Positions 18,606 through 28,033 of a DNA stretch of 64,000 bases are shown here, one piece after another. A model generated the notes under the pieces. The model saw only the letters and a list, made by a program, of their open reading frames with translations, was not told where the DNA came from and made no database searches. The stretch spans positions 55,651 to 119,650 of the forward strand of contig JADFDU010000054.1 in the NCBI GenBank assembly GCA_018262775.1. The letters are read 5' to 3'. This stretch comes from Rhodocyclaceae bacterium. GTDB lineage: Bacteria > Pseudomonadota > Gammaproteobacteria > Burkholderiales > Rhodocyclaceae. How positions within the stretch are numbered: the first letter of the stretch is position 1; every line of letters begins with the position of its first letter. The translations under genes and the position numbers were made by a program.

Positions 18606-18609
<4 letters not shown>
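17803..18609 (-). CDS. TauE/SafE-family membrane exporter
   Basis: The 268-residue protein has about eight hydrophobic helices and the family's repeated motif: GAFAGFIAGLFGVGGG at the start and GAIGVLSSLVSAGGGFMSIP in the second half. Members export sulfite, sulfoacetate, taurine-derived or other organosulfur anions. The ATG at 18609 follows GGAAGAAAA and overlaps the stop of the EVE gene (ATGA). It converges with the DsrE-like genes, a sulfur-related neighbour, with a gap of six bases. Substrate not determinable. Confidence 0.88.
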
Positions 18610-19067
<458 letters not shown>

Positions 19068-19077
19068 GTTTGCCCTG

Positions 19078-19105
19078 AAAAAAAAGCGCGGAAGATTCCG
19101 CGCTT
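19078..19105 (-). terminator. Rho-independent terminator after 6S RNA
   Basis: On the minus strand the stem AAGCGCGGAA / TTCCGCGCTT with a two-base loop is followed by a run of eight T residues (A run 19078-19085 on plus). It lies just past the 3' end of the 6S RNA candidate and only 11 bases before the EVE gene start, so it likely ends the 6S transcript. Confidence 0.85.
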
Positions 19106-19117
19106 GCTTGTTGCCTG

Positions 19118-19315
19118 TGGGGATCCCCCGCCTGTGCCGCTAGGCCGGCATCCTGAACCTAGGGTCCAGAGTGGCCGCTTTCCGGTCACCGCAGGTGCGT
19201 CCGCGCAGTTTGCGTACAACTGGGGACGCTCACAAAGGTGACGCTTTGGTCCGCAGCCAATGCCAAGTCATTGGTTCAAGGAATGTATGGCCTTGGCGAA
19301 CACTGCAGGGGAAAT
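19118..19315 (-). ncRNA. ssrS: 6S RNA
   Basis: On the minus strand the region begins ATTTCCCCTGCAGTGTTCGC, close to the E. coli 6S start ATTTC...TGTTCGC. It contains a long imperfect rod and a central GGACCCTAGGTTC / CCTTGAACC region, and lies directly downstream of zapA, the standard place for ssrS in proteobacteria. It is about 195 nt and ends before a strong terminator. 6S RNA mimics an open promoter and holds sigma-70 RNA polymerase in stationary phase. Ends are approximate. Confidence 0.88.
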
Positions 19316-19347
19316 CTTGACGCCGGAGCGGGTGAGGCGAAGGTCGG

Positions 19348-19659
19348 TTAGAACAGTTGTTCCTGACTGGCCAGCGCTTCATCGAGCCGCGTCTGCATGG
19401 CACCGATTCTACGCCGTAACTCCTGCATGTCAAAGCCGCCCGGCAGCTTGATGGAGAGCAGTTCGTGCGCCAGGTTGAGCGCCGTCATGACGGCCAGGCG
19501 CTCGCCGCTGGACTTGGTCTTCTCGCCCAGTTCGCGCATCTTCTCGTCCACGAAGACCACCGCGCTTTGCAGCGCCTCGCGTTCTTCCGGCGCGCAGGCG
19601 ACGCGGTATTCGCGTCCCATGAGGACGATGTCCAGGGTATTACCGTCTTTCTTGTTCAT
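19348..19659 (-). CDS. zapA: Cell division protein ZapA
   Basis: 103 residues: LDIVLMGREYRVACAPEEREAL, then VDEKMREL and AVMTALNLAHELL, the normal ZapA globular head, followed by a C-terminal coiled coil. ZapA crosslinks FtsZ protofilaments at the division ring. The ATG at 19659 overlaps the stop of the upstream ZapB-like gene (ATGA); the longer open frame runs through that gene and is rejected. The 6S RNA follows directly. Confidence 0.93.
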   Translation of the reverse strand: MNKKDGNTLDIVLMGREYRVACAPEEREALQSAVVFVDEKMRELGEKTKSSGERLAVMTALNLAHELLSIKLPGGFDMQELRRRIGAMQTRLDEALASQEQLF

Positions 19660-19850
19660 GATTCGGGGATCTGCTCCGCGAGGGATTCGAGGCGGGTGCA
19701 GGCGGTGTCGATTTTTTCGTTGAGGCGGTTGCGTTCGACCTCGAGGCCAGCGACGCGTGTGCGCAGTTCCTGGTTTTCCGTGCGCAGGTTCTGGCACAAG
19801 GCAATGAATTGCTCAATGCGTTCCTCGAGTGCGAACAGATCCCGGTCCAT
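19656..19850 (-). CDS. ZapB-like small coiled-coil protein
   Basis: A 64-residue, almost fully helical coiled coil (LEERIEQFIALCQNLRTENQ and following heptads), the small protein usually encoded just before zapA in beta- and gammaproteobacteria (TIGR02449 type). It probably assists the divisome with ZapA. Overlaps zapA by four bases (ATGA). Confidence 0.85.
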   Translation of the reverse strand: MDRDLFALEERIEQFIALCQNLRTENQELRTRVAGLEVERNRLNEKIDTACTRLESLAEQIPES

Positions 19851-20004
19851 CGCGACAAATTATCGAAAAAGCGGTTTCTCGTCAAGTAATAACAGAGATT
19901 TCTGAATGTTATTTGTGATACCGCGCCGTCCTGTGAGGACTGACTTTGCTTTTTTATCGCTATAATTCTTCGCGCCGCGTGCTTAATTGCCCGCGGCATC
20001 CTGT

Positions 20005-20190
20005 TCAAGGTGCTCCGCCGGCTCTCCGCCGGCGGGTTAAACGGGAACGAGGTGCGCCGGAAGTCATTTATCCGGCAATGCCTCGGCTGCCCCCGCAACG
20101 GTAAGCGAGTGCGGGTCCGTCACACAGCCACTGGGCGAAAGCCCGGGAAGGCGGCGGATCAAGACTCGCGAGCCCGGATACCGGCCTCGG
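20005..20190 (+). promoter_or_regulatory. Cobalamin (B12) riboswitch
   Basis: The aptamer signature is present in order: GGTTAAACGGGAACGAGGTG near 20034, GCTGCCCCCGCAACGGTAAGC at about 20086-20106, GCCACTGGG at about 20147 and the B12-box-like AGCCCGGATACCGGCC at 20171-20186. It lies 140 bases before the TonB-dependent receptor gene, where it should shut expression of the B12 uptake genes when adenosylcobalamin is plentiful. The rest of 19851-20329 holds its flanks and expression platform and no gene. Confidence 0.95.
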
Positions 20191-20329
20191 ACAAACCAGT
20201 TCGGAATCGCCGCGGGGGTGCGGCCACCGGCTCCGGGTCCGCCCTGATCCGATCGAAGCTCCCCTCAGCGTTTCCGTTTTCGATATTGTCCGGCAGCGGG
20301 GACGCAGGCCGGCGCAGAGGGAGTCCTAC

Positions 20330-22300
20330 ATGTATCCAGCCATCCGGCGCGCGGCCTGCGCGCTAGCCGTTTCAAGCGTTTTTTCCGCATACGCGCAAAG
20401 CCACGACGAAGCGGAAGTCGTCGTTACCGCCAGCCGCATCGGCACGCCTGCGCTCGAGCAGCCCATTGCCATCCAGGTCATCAGTGCCGGGCAGATTCGC
20501 GAGAGCACTGCCGTCAACGTCTCCGAGGTGCTGTCCAAGCTGGGCGGCGTGCATACGCGCACCAACCTCCTCGGCTTGCCGGATTCGCCCGCCGATCTGA
20601 GGGGCTTCGGCGTGACCGGCGACCAGAACACCCTGGTGCTGGTCAACGGCCAGCGCCTGTCGGAGAGTGAGCTGGCCACGGCGCGCATCTCGGCGATCCC
20701 GCTCGACAGCATCGAGCGCATCGAGATCCTGCGCGGCGCCGGCGCCGTGCTCTACGGCGGTGGCGCCACCGGCGGCACCATCAACATCATCACACGCTCG
20801 CCGCTGGCGATGGCGCCGGGCGGCAGCGCCTCGGTTGCATTGGGCAGCCACGACATGGCCGACCTGCGCGGCCGCGTCAGCTTCGGCAGCGGCGCCTGGG
20901 GCGTGAATCTGAACGCCCAGCGCTGGCAGAGCGACAATTACCGCGACAACAACCGCGCCGAGCAGAGAACCGTTTCCGGCGAATGGCGTTATGCCGGCCG
21001 CGACAGCATCCTCGCGCTACGCTTCGGCGCTGACAACCAGCGCGCGCGCCTGCCCGGTCCACGCACGGAGGCGCAGTTGCAGACCGACCCGCGCGGCACG
21101 TCCACGCCGAACGATTACGCCAACTCACGCAGCCAGAACGTCGGTCTCTACGGCGAGCAGCGCCTGGGCGAGGTGACGCTGGCGGCGGACATCAGCCAGC
21201 GCCGCCGCGACGCGCGCTATTTCTACGACTTCGGCTTCGGCTTCACCAGTCGCCAGGATGCCAATGTGGATGTAACGATGGTCTCGCCGCGCCTGCATTG
21301 GAGCACGACCCTGGCGGGCATGCCGAACCGCCTCACGGCCGGCGTGGACTGGAGCGAGTGGTCTTACGGCAACGACACCCTGAGCGGCTTCGGCAACCGC
21401 GACGAGACGGGCCGCCAGCACAACCGCGCCGTCTACGTCCGCGACGAGATCGGCCTGACGCCGACGACGCGCCTGACCGTCGGCGCGCGCCGCGAACGCG
21501 TCGCGCAGTCGCAGAAGGAAAGCCTGACGCCCCTGCCGAAGCAGGATGCGGACGATTCGCTGACGGCGAGCGAACTGGCGCTGCAGCAGCAGCTGGGCGG
21601 CGGCTGGTCGGCCTATGGTCGCCTCGGCACCAGTTTCCGTGTCGCCAACATCGACGAGAACCGCTGCTTCTTCCCGCCCTGCGCCGTGATGCTCAAGCCG
21701 CAGACCTCGAAGGACCGCGAGCTTGGCGTGCAATGGCGGGCCGGCCGCGCCGCCTTTCGCGCCAGCCTGTTCGACATCCTGCTCGACAACGAGCTGTACT
21801 ACAACGCCATCACCTTCACCAACATGAACCTGGAGCCGACGCGTCGCCGCGGCCTCGAACTGGAGGGCACGGTACCGCTTGGCCGCGACTTCGACCTGAG
21901 CGCCCGCTACGCCTACACCGACGCCACATTCCGCTCGGGCAACTACGGTGGTTTCGACGTCAGTGGCAACCAGGTGCCGCTGGTGCCGCGCGACCGTGCC
22001 GGACTGACCCTGGCGTGGAAGCTCGCCGTGTCCACGCGACTGACTTTCGCGCTCAACTATGTCGGCCCACAGCGCTACGACAACGACCAGCGCAACCTCT
22101 TTCGCCGCATGCCGTCCTACACCATCGCTGACATCAAACTGGCGCACGAGGTGGGCGACTGGCGCGTGGCGGCCGGCATCAACAACCTCTTCGACAAGGC
22201 GCACTACAGCTACGGCATCGTCAATGGCGCGTTCACCAGCTTCAACGCCTATCCGGAAGATCGCCGCAATGCCTACGTCAGCGCCGAGTTAAAGTTCTAA
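20330..22300 (+). CDS. btuB: TonB-dependent outer-membrane cobalamin receptor
   Basis: 656 residues: signal peptide (to about residue 23), a TonB-box-like EVVVTAS, the plug domain (residues about 40-150, with PDSPADLRGFGVTGDQNTLVLVNG and IERIEILRGAGAVLYGGGATGG), then a 22-strand barrel ending in aromatic F (AYVSAELKF). The riboswitch immediately upstream and the btuCD genes downstream point to cobalamin as the substrate. It would work with TonB/ExbBD, not seen here. Confidence 0.93.
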   Translation: MYPAIRRAACALAVSSVFSAYAQSHDEAEVVVTASRIGTPALEQPIAIQVISAGQIRESTAVNVSEVLSKLGGVHTRTNLLGLPDSPADLRGFGVTGDQNTLVLVNGQRLSESELATARISAIPLDSIERIEILRGAGAVLYGGGATGGTINIITRSPLAMAPGGSASVALGSHDMADLRGRVSFGSGAWGVNLNAQRWQSDNYRDNNRAEQRTVSGEWRYAGRDSILALRFGADNQRARLPGPRTEAQLQTDPRGTSTPNDYANSRSQNVGLYGEQRLGEVTLAADISQRRRDARYFYDFGFGFTSRQDANVDVTMVSPRLHWSTTLAGMPNRLTAGVDWSEWSYGNDTLSGFGNRDETGRQHNRAVYVRDEIGLTPTTRLTVGARRERVAQSQKESLTPLPKQDADDSLTASELALQQQLGGGWSAYGRLGTSFRVANIDENRCFFPPCAVMLKPQTSKDRELGVQWRAGRAAFRASLFDILLDNELYYNAITFTNMNLEPTRRRGLELEGTVPLGRDFDLSARYAYTDATFRSGNYGGFDVSGNQVPLVPRDRAGLTLAWKLAVSTRLTFALNYVGPQRYDNDQRNLFRRMPSYTIADIKLAHEVGDWRVAAGINNLFDKAHYSYGIVNGAFTSFNAYPEDRRNAYVSAELKF

Positions 22301-22309
22301 TCGACGACC

Positions 22310-23317
22310 ATGCCCACCCGCCGCCGCGCCCTGCTGGTGATCCTGCTGCTGGCCCTGCTCGGGCTGGCGAGCCTGGTCATCGCGCTGGCGGCGGGCAGCC
22401 TGCCGGTGTCTGTCGCCGACATCGGCCACGCCCTGCTGGGTGACACCATAGGCGACAGCGCAGGCAACATCGCGAGCGTGGCGGTGGAGGTGGTGCGCAG
22501 CCTGCGCCTGCCGCGCGCCCTCGCGGCCTTCGCCTGCGGCGCGCTGCTGGCGCTGGCCGGCGCCCTCATGCAGGTGCTACTGAGGAACCCGCTGGCCGAT
22601 CCCTACGTGCTCGGCATTTCCGGCGGCGCCTCGGTCGGCGCACTCGGCGCCATGCTGTTTGGCCTGCCGGCACTGCTGGTGCATGGTGGTGCCTTCTCCG
22701 GCGCGCTCGCCGCCACTCTGCTGGTGTTCGGCCTGGCGCGCGGCGAAGGCTCGTGGACGCAGACGCGCCTGCTGCTCACCGGCGTCATCGTCGCCGCCGG
22801 CTGCGGCGCGGTGGTGGCGCTGATTCTTTCCATCGCCCCCGAGAACAGGTTGCGCGGCATGCTCTTCTGGCTCATGGGCGACCTGTCGCATGCTGCCTCG
22901 CCCGTGCCGGCGCTGCTCATGCTGGCGCTGGGCCTGCTCGCCGCGCTGCCGTTCTCGCGCGACCTCAATCTGCTGGCGCGCGGCGACCTCACGGCGCACA
23001 CCCTCGGCGTGCCGGTGGCGCGGCTGCGCGGCGGCGTCTACGTGCTGGCGGCGCTGGCCACGGCGGTGGCGGTGACGACCACCGGCGCGGTCGGCTTCGT
23101 CGGCCTCGTCGTGCCGCACCTGGTGCGCCTGGCCATCGGCAACGACCAGCGCGTGCTGCTGCCGGCGGCGGCCCTGGCCGGCGGTGTCCTGCTGACCCTC
23201 GCCGACACCCTGGCGCGCACCCTCGTCGCACCGCAGCAGCTGCCGGTCGGCGTGCTCACGGCGTTGATCGGCGTGCCGGTGTTCCTCTATTTGCTGACGC
23301 GCAGTCCGAGGACATGA
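22310..23317 (+). CDS. btuC: Vitamin B12 ABC transporter permease
   Basis: 335 residues of the FecCD/BtuC type with about ten membrane helices. Family motifs include LRLPRALAAFACGALLALAGALMQ, NPLADPYVLGISGGASVGA and TGAVGFVGLVVPHLVRL near the end. Ten bases follow the btuB stop. With BtuD it makes the B12 importer of the inner membrane. Confidence 0.93.
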   Translation: MPTRRRALLVILLLALLGLASLVIALAAGSLPVSVADIGHALLGDTIGDSAGNIASVAVEVVRSLRLPRALAAFACGALLALAGALMQVLLRNPLADPYVLGISGGASVGALGAMLFGLPALLVHGGAFSGALAATLLVFGLARGEGSWTQTRLLLTGVIVAAGCGAVVALILSIAPENRLRGMLFWLMGDLSHAASPVPALLMLALGLLAALPFSRDLNLLARGDLTAHTLGVPVARLRGGVYVLAALATAVAVTTTGAVGFVGLVVPHLVRLAIGNDQRVLLPAAALAGGVLLTLADTLARTLVAPQQLPVGVLTALIGVPVFLYLLTRSPRT

Positions 23318-23320
23318 CGA

Positions 23321-23432
23321 CCTATCCCCCTTCCCCTTTCCCGAGGAAAGGGGTGACGACGGTTCAGTTGCGCGATGCGCAACTTCCGGGTGTTGGCTTG
23401 CCGCCTCCTTGGGGCGGCCCGGCGGAGGCGGC
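23321..23432 (+). repeat. Structured dispersed repeat, copy 1, ending at the btuD start
   Basis: About 112 bases with three stems: CCCCTTTCC-CGA-GGAAAGGGG, GTTGCGC-GAT-GCGCAAC, and GCCGCCTCC / GGAGGCGGC. The 3' arm of the third stem contains the GGAGG used as ribosome binding site for btuD at 23436. A second copy precedes the EgtB-like gene (48106-48217, minus strand), with paired changes in stem two. Confidence 0.85.
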
Positions 23433-23435
23433 GTC

Positions 23436-24215
23436 ATGACCGCCTTGCTTTCCGTCCGCGAGCTCGAAGTCAACATCGGCACGGTGCGCGTCGCCGCCGG
23501 GCTCGATTTTGAGCTGCAAGCAGGACAGCGCCTTGCCATCCTCGGCCGCAACGGCACCGGTAAGACCACGCTGCTGTCGACGCTCGCCGGCCTGCGCGAG
23601 CCCGAGGCCGGCACGCTCCTGCTCAGCGGCGAAAGCTATGCGGCGCTCGGCCTGCGCCGCGCCGCACAGTTGCGCGGCCTGCTGCCGCAGGGCCAGCTCG
23701 ACGCCTTTCAGTCGACGGTGCTGGAGACGGCGCTGATCGGCCGCCATCCGCATCTCGACCGCTGGACCTGGGAGGGGCGTGAGGACGAGCACATCGCGCG
23801 CGAGGCGCTGGCGGCGGTGGATCTCGCCGGCTTCGGCGCGCGTGAGGTGCATACCCTGTCCGGCGGCGAGCGCCAGCGCTTGGCCATCGCCGCGCTGCTG
23901 ACGCAACAGCCCAGGCTGTACCTGCTCGACGAGCCGCTCGCCCACCTCGATCTCAACCACCAGATCGCCGTGCTCGAGCTGCTGTCGCGGCGCGCGCGCG
24001 AAGACGGCGTCGGCATCGTCATGGTGCTGCACGACATCAACCTCGCCCTGCGCCATGCCGACCGCGCGCTGCTGCTGTTCGGCGAGGGACGCACGCTGGA
24101 GGGGCCGGTGGAGGCGGTGCTGACGGTGGACACGCTGTCGCGCCTGTACGGCCATCCGTTGCGCGAGGTGCGCGTGATGCACGATGGCGGGCAGCGCTAC
24201 TTCGTTCCGGGCTGA
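23436..24215 (+). CDS. btuD: Vitamin B12 ABC transporter ATP-binding protein
   Basis: 259 residues: Walker A GRNGTGKT (about 36-43), the signature LSGGERQRLA, Walker B LYLLDEPLAHLD and H-loop VLHDINLAL. These match the FecE/BtuD family. The ATG at 23436 follows GGAGG; the frame runs back into the repeat and was rejected. It lies in the btuB-btuC-btuD operon and its end overlaps the convergent btuF gene by 19 bases. Confidence 0.93.
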   Translation: MTALLSVRELEVNIGTVRVAAGLDFELQAGQRLAILGRNGTGKTTLLSTLAGLREPEAGTLLLSGESYAALGLRRAAQLRGLLPQGQLDAFQSTVLETALIGRHPHLDRWTWEGREDEHIAREALAAVDLAGFGAREVHTLSGGERQRLAIAALLTQQPRLYLLDEPLAHLDLNHQIAVLELLSRRAREDGVGIVMVLHDINLALRHADRALLLFGEGRTLEGPVEAVLTVDTLSRLYGHPLREVRVMHDGGQRYFVPG

Positions 24216-25096
24216 GCGGGTCGACGCATGCGCGCCGTTTCGAGATGAACGCACAGCCGCTCGATGCCGTCGAGGATGCGCGGCGTGTTGCGTTGCAGGT
24301 GATCGGGCGGCACGAAGAACAGGTTGTCGCGGGCGACGGCGGTGAGCGCCGGCCAGCGGCGCCAGTCGTCCAGCCACTCGGGACGCGCATCGCCCATGCC
24401 GCTTGCGACGATGGCTTCCGGGTTGACGGCGAGCACCGCTTCCACCGACACCTGCGCCGCCATCTGCCGCAGGCCGCCGAAGACGTTGTCGCCGCCGCAC
24501 AGGTGGAGCGCATCGGAAATGATCTGGCCGCCGCCGACGGTCATCAGCGGCTGGTTCCACACTTCGTAGAAGGTGGCGACCCTGGGGCGCGCCGAATAGC
24601 GGCTGCGCAACGCGGCGAGCCGATCGCGGAAAGCTGCCGCGACTGCTCGCGCGCGGTCGTGGGCGCCGGTTACTTCGCCGAGGCGTTCGAGGTCGGCCGG
24701 CACGTCCTCGATGCGCTTCGAGTCGGTGAGCAGCACCGGCAGGCCGATGGCTTTCAGCTTCGCCACATGGCTGGCGATGTTGCCGCTCTCCCAGGCGATG
24801 ACGAGGTCGGGCCGCAGCGCTGCCACGGCCTCGAGGTCGACCTTCTCGTAGCCGCCGACGCGCGGGATGGCTTTGGCCGCCTCGGGGTAGTTGCTGAAAT
24901 CCACGGTGCCGACGACGCGCTCGCCGGCACCGATGGCGAAAAGATTCTCGGTGATGTGCGGCGAGAGGCTGACGATGCGCCGCGCCGGCTGGACCAGGTG
25001 TACTGTCTGGCCGCTGTCGTCGCGAACGACGATGTCGGCCAATGCCGGTGCGGCCGGCGCGGCGGCGAGCAGGGCGATCAGGCAGAATGTGCGCAT
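24197..25096 (-). CDS. btuF: Cobalamin-binding periplasmic protein
   Basis: 299 residues: signal peptide (MRTFCLIALLAAAPAAPALA), then a class III binding-protein fold with RRIVSLSPHITENLFAIGAGERVVGTVDFSNYP, the typical BtuF/FepB start, and LRPDLVIAWES. It delivers B12 to BtuCD. It runs opposite to btuBCD and diverges from cobU across 37 bases, so it may share a regulatory region with the salvage genes instead. Confidence 0.9.
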   Translation of the reverse strand: MRTFCLIALLAAAPAAPALADIVVRDDSGQTVHLVQPARRIVSLSPHITENLFAIGAGERVVGTVDFSNYPEAAKAIPRVGGYEKVDLEAVAALRPDLVIAWESGNIASHVAKLKAIGLPVLLTDSKRIEDVPADLERLGEVTGAHDRARAVAAAFRDRLAALRSRYSARPRVATFYEVWNQPLMTVGGGQIISDALHLCGGDNVFGGLRQMAAQVSVEAVLAVNPEAIVASGMGDARPEWLDDWRRWPALTAVARDNLFFVPPDHLQRNTPRILDGIERLCVHLETARMRRPAQPGTK

Positions 25097-25133
25097 GGGA
25101 GAATTGTACGATGAGCCACGGAGATTTCCTGGA

Positions 25134-25646
25134 ATGAAGGAACTGGTGCTCGGCGGCGCGCGCTCCGGCAAGAGCGCCTATGCGCAGCGACGCGCAGCGG
25201 CATCCGGCCTGCCGGTGACGGTCATTGTCACAGGCTCGGCCGGCGATGACGAAATGGCCGAACGCATCGCACATCATCGCGCGGCGCGGCCGGCCGAGTG
25301 GCGCGTGGTCGAGGCACCGCGCGCACTGGCGGCGGCACTGCGTGAAGCGGCGACGCCTGGGCGCTGTCTGCTCGTCGACTGCCTGACGCTGTGGCTGATG
25401 AACGTCATCGACGGAGATTTTGCCGCCGAACGCGAAGCGCTGCTCGACCTGCTGCCGCAATTGCCCGGCGAAGTGATTTTCGTCGCCAATGAAATCGGTC
25501 TCGGCATCGTGCCGCTGGGCGCCAAGACGCGCCGCTTCCGCGATGAGGCCGGTCGCCTCAACCAGGACCTCGCCGCCGCCTGCGAACGTGTGACCCTGAT
25601 TGCCGCCGGGCTGCCCTTGTCGCTCAAGGCAGCGCAGGACCACTGA
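25134..25646 (+). CDS. cobU: Adenosylcobinamide kinase / phosphate guanylyltransferase
   Basis: 170 residues: P-loop GGARSGKS (residues 7-14), [13 protein letters not shown] carrying the guanylylated-His region, and [12 protein letters not shown]. CobU activates salvaged cobinamide as GDP-cobinamide. The ATG at 25134 was chosen because [14 protein letters not shown] begins the fold. First gene of cobU-cobT-cobS-cobC. Confidence 0.95.
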   Translation: MKELVLGGARSGKSAYAQRRAAASGLPVTVIVTGSAGDDEMAERIAHHRAARPAEWRVVEAPRALAAALREAATPGRCLLVDCLTLWLMNVIDGDFAAEREALLDLLPQLPGEVIFVANEIGLGIVPLGAKTRRFRDEAGRLNQDLAAACERVTLIAAGLPLSLKAAQDH

Positions 25647-25656
25647 AAGGAAACAC

Positions 25657-26733
25657 ATGGAATTCAATATCGCCCCGCCGAATGACGCCCTGCGCGGCCC
25701 GCTGCAGCAGAAGATCGACGGCAAGACCAAGCCCCTCGGCGCGCTCGGCCGGCTGGAGGCGCTGGCGCTGCAGATCGGCCTGATCCAGCAGACGCTCACG
25801 CCCGAACTGCGGCAGCCGCACATCCTTGTCTGCGCCGGCGACCACGGTTCGCTTGCCGACCCCAACGGGGCCGGCCTCTCCGCCTTTCCGCAGGACGTCA
25901 CCTGGCAGATGGTGGAGAATTTCCTCGCCGGCGGCGCAGCTATCAACGTCTTCGCCCGCGCCAACGGCATTGAGCTGGTCGTGGCCGATGCCGGCGTGGC
26001 GCACGACTTCGGTCCGCGCGAAAACCTTGTCGACGCGAAAGTCAGTCCCCACGGCACGGCGAGCTATCTGGAAGGTCCGGCCATGACGGCCGCACAGTGC
26101 GAAACGGCGATGGCGCGCGGCGCGCAGATCGTCGCCGGCATTCACGCGCGCGGCTGCAACGTCATCGGCTTCGGCGAGATGGGCATCGGCAACACCGCCT
26201 CGGCCTCGCTCATTACCCACTTCCTCGCCGGCATCCCGCTCGGCGACTGCGTCGGCCGCGGCACCGGCCTGGACGATGCCGGCGTGTCGCGCAAGCTGAC
26301 TTTGCTGCGGCAGGCGGCAGAGCTGTATCGCGGCGACCATATGCCGCTGTCTGTACTGGCCCGCTTCGGCGGTTTTGAAATCGCCATGCTGGCCGGCGGC
26401 ATGCTCGCCGCTGCCGAGCGGAAAATGCTGCTGCTGATCGACGGCTTCATAGTCACTTCTGCGCTGCTGGTCGTCGCGACACTGCATCCGGCGACCTTGC
26501 AGTACTGCGCCTTCTCGCACCGTTCGCAGGAACGCGGCCACCGCCTGCAGCTCGAACACCTCGGCACGCGGCCGCTGCTCGACATGGACCTCCGTCTGGG
26601 TGAAGGCACCGGCGCGGCGCTGGCCTGGCCGCTGGTGCGCGCGGCAGCGGCCTTCCTCGACGAGATGGCGAGCTTCGCCTCGGCCGGCGTGAGTGAAAGC
26701 AAAAAGTCCACGCATGCTCAGACAGGAAGCTGA
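25657..26733 (+). CDS. cobT: Nicotinate-nucleotide-dimethylbenzimidazole phosphoribosyltransferase
   Basis: 358 residues with [10 protein letters not shown], a [10 protein letters not shown] region, [15 protein letters not shown] and, near the end, [15 protein letters not shown], which carries the family's catalytic Glu. CobT makes alpha-ribazole phosphate, the lower-ligand precursor. AAAGGAA precedes the ATG at 25657. Its end overlaps the start of cobS. Confidence 0.96.
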   Translation: MEFNIAPPNDALRGPLQQKIDGKTKPLGALGRLEALALQIGLIQQTLTPELRQPHILVCAGDHGSLADPNGAGLSAFPQDVTWQMVENFLAGGAAINVFARANGIELVVADAGVAHDFGPRENLVDAKVSPHGTASYLEGPAMTAAQCETAMARGAQIVAGIHARGCNVIGFGEMGIGNTASASLITHFLAGIPLGDCVGRGTGLDDAGVSRKLTLLRQAAELYRGDHMPLSVLARFGGFEIAMLAGGMLAAAERKMLLLIDGFIVTSALLVVATLHPATLQYCAFSHRSQERGHRLQLEHLGTRPLLDMDLRLGEGTGAALAWPLVRAAAAFLDEMASFASAGVSESKKSTHAQTGS

Positions 26734-27481
26734 AGCCTTCTTCGGCGCGCTGCGCTTCTTCACGCGCCTGCCGGTGCCGGCGTGGGTGGGGCATTCGCAG
26801 GAGGCGCTCGACCGCGCGGCGCGCTACTTCCCGCTCGTCGGCCTTCTCGTCGGCGTGCTGGGGGGACTGACTTTCGTGCTGGCAGCCTTCGTCCTGCCGG
26901 TGTCGATCGCTCTCCTCTTGAGCATGGCGGCGACGCTGCTGATTACCGGCGCCTTCCACGAGGACGGCCTCGCCGACGCGGTCGACGGCTTCGGCGGCGG
27001 CTGGGACAAGGCGCAGGTGCTGGCCATCATGAAGGACTCGCGCATCGGCAGCTACGGCGCCCTCGTCGTGGCGCTGATGCTGCTGGTGAAATTCAACGCC
27101 CTGTTCGAGTTGCCCGACGAGTGGATTGCGGTGTCCATCGTTGCCGCCCATGCCGCCTCGCGCTTCTGCTCGACGACGCTGATCTACGCGCTCGATTACG
27201 TCAGGGATGACGACTCGTCGCGTGCCAAGCCGCTCGCCACGCGCATGGGCGCGGGCAGCCTGGCTGCGGCAGCAGTGTTCGGTCTCGCACCGCTGGCCCT
27301 GCTGCCCTGGGAAGCTGCGCTCACCGGCCTGCTGCTGGCGGTGCTGACGACTATCCTTGCCGCACGCTATTTCGTCCGGCGCATCGGCGGTTACACCGGC
27401 GACTGCCTCGGTGCCGTACAGCAGGGAACTGAACTGGCGCTGTATGTCGGCATATTGGGCATCGCATGGAACTTTTCCTGA
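26714..27481 (+). CDS. cobS: Cobalamin synthase (cobalamin-5'-phosphate synthase)
   Basis: 255 residues with six to seven membrane helices and the motif [35 protein letters not shown] that binds substrate and metal. CobS joins GDP-cobinamide to alpha-ribazole phosphate. The start ATG at 26714 overlaps the end of cobT by 20 bases; an upstream GTG at 26693 is less likely. Confidence 0.95.
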   Translation: MLRQEAEAFFGALRFFTRLPVPAWVGHSQEALDRAARYFPLVGLLVGVLGGLTFVLAAFVLPVSIALLLSMAATLLITGAFHEDGLADAVDGFGGGWDKAQVLAIMKDSRIGSYGALVVALMLLVKFNALFELPDEWIAVSIVAAHAASRFCSTTLIYALDYVRDDDSSRAKPLATRMGAGSLAAAAVFGLAPLALLPWEAALTGLLLAVLTTILAARYFVRRIGGYTGDCLGAVQQGTELALYVGILGIAWNFS

Positions 27482-28023
27482 TCCGCCACCCCGAGCCGGA
27501 CGTGGCGGAGGGCACCTGCTACGGCCGCAGCGACATCGGCCTCGTCGAGGATGCCGGCGTCTCCGCCGCGCGGCTGCGCGCCCACCTGCCGGCGAACATC
27601 CCCGTCTACTCCAGTCCGCTGCGTCGCTGCCGCAGCGTCGCCGAGTATCTCTCGCCGGCGCCGACGCTCGACGAACGCCTGGTCGAGATGCATTTCGGCG
27701 AATGGGAGATGCGCCGCTGGGACGAGATAGACCGCGTGGTGTTCGACGCCTGGGTAGCCGACATTCTCAACTTCACGCCGCCGGGCGGCGAATCGGCGGT
27801 GCAGATGCTCGCACGCACCATGGCTTTCCTCGACGAGTTGCGTGCAGTCGAGGCGCCGGCCGCCGCCGTCGTCACCCACGGCGGCGTGCTGCGCGTGCTC
27901 TTCGCCCACTGGCTCGAAGTGCCGCCGCAACGCTGGCCGCGCCTCACCTTCGCCTTCGGCGGCGTCAGCAAGGTGAATTTGGAGCGCAAGGATTTGCGGG
28001 TGGAATATCTCAACCGCAAGTAA
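27466..28023 (+). CDS. cobC: Alpha-ribazole phosphatase, histidine phosphatase family
   Basis: 185 residues with the catalytic start LFLIRHPEP (Arg7, His8; P replaces the usual G), YSSPLRRC and VTHGGVLR, the second catalytic His. It overlaps cobS by 16 bases, which supports a role in the nucleotide loop pathway, dephosphorylating alpha-ribazole phosphate or cobalamin phosphate. Last cob gene; rfbC starts within a few bases. Confidence 0.9.
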   Translation: MELFLIRHPEPDVAEGTCYGRSDIGLVEDAGVSAARLRAHLPANIPVYSSPLRRCRSVAEYLSPAPTLDERLVEMHFGEWEMRRWDEIDRVVFDAWVADILNFTPPGGESAVQMLARTMAFLDELRAVEAPAAAVVTHGGVLRVLFAHWLEVPPQRWPRLTFAFGGVSKVNLERKDLRVEYLNRK

Positions 28024-28033
28024 AATGCGGCCC

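Noticed and set aside
20330..22300. TonB receptor considered as a siderophore receptor
   Set aside because: The cobalamin riboswitch and btuCD/cob neighbours favour B12.
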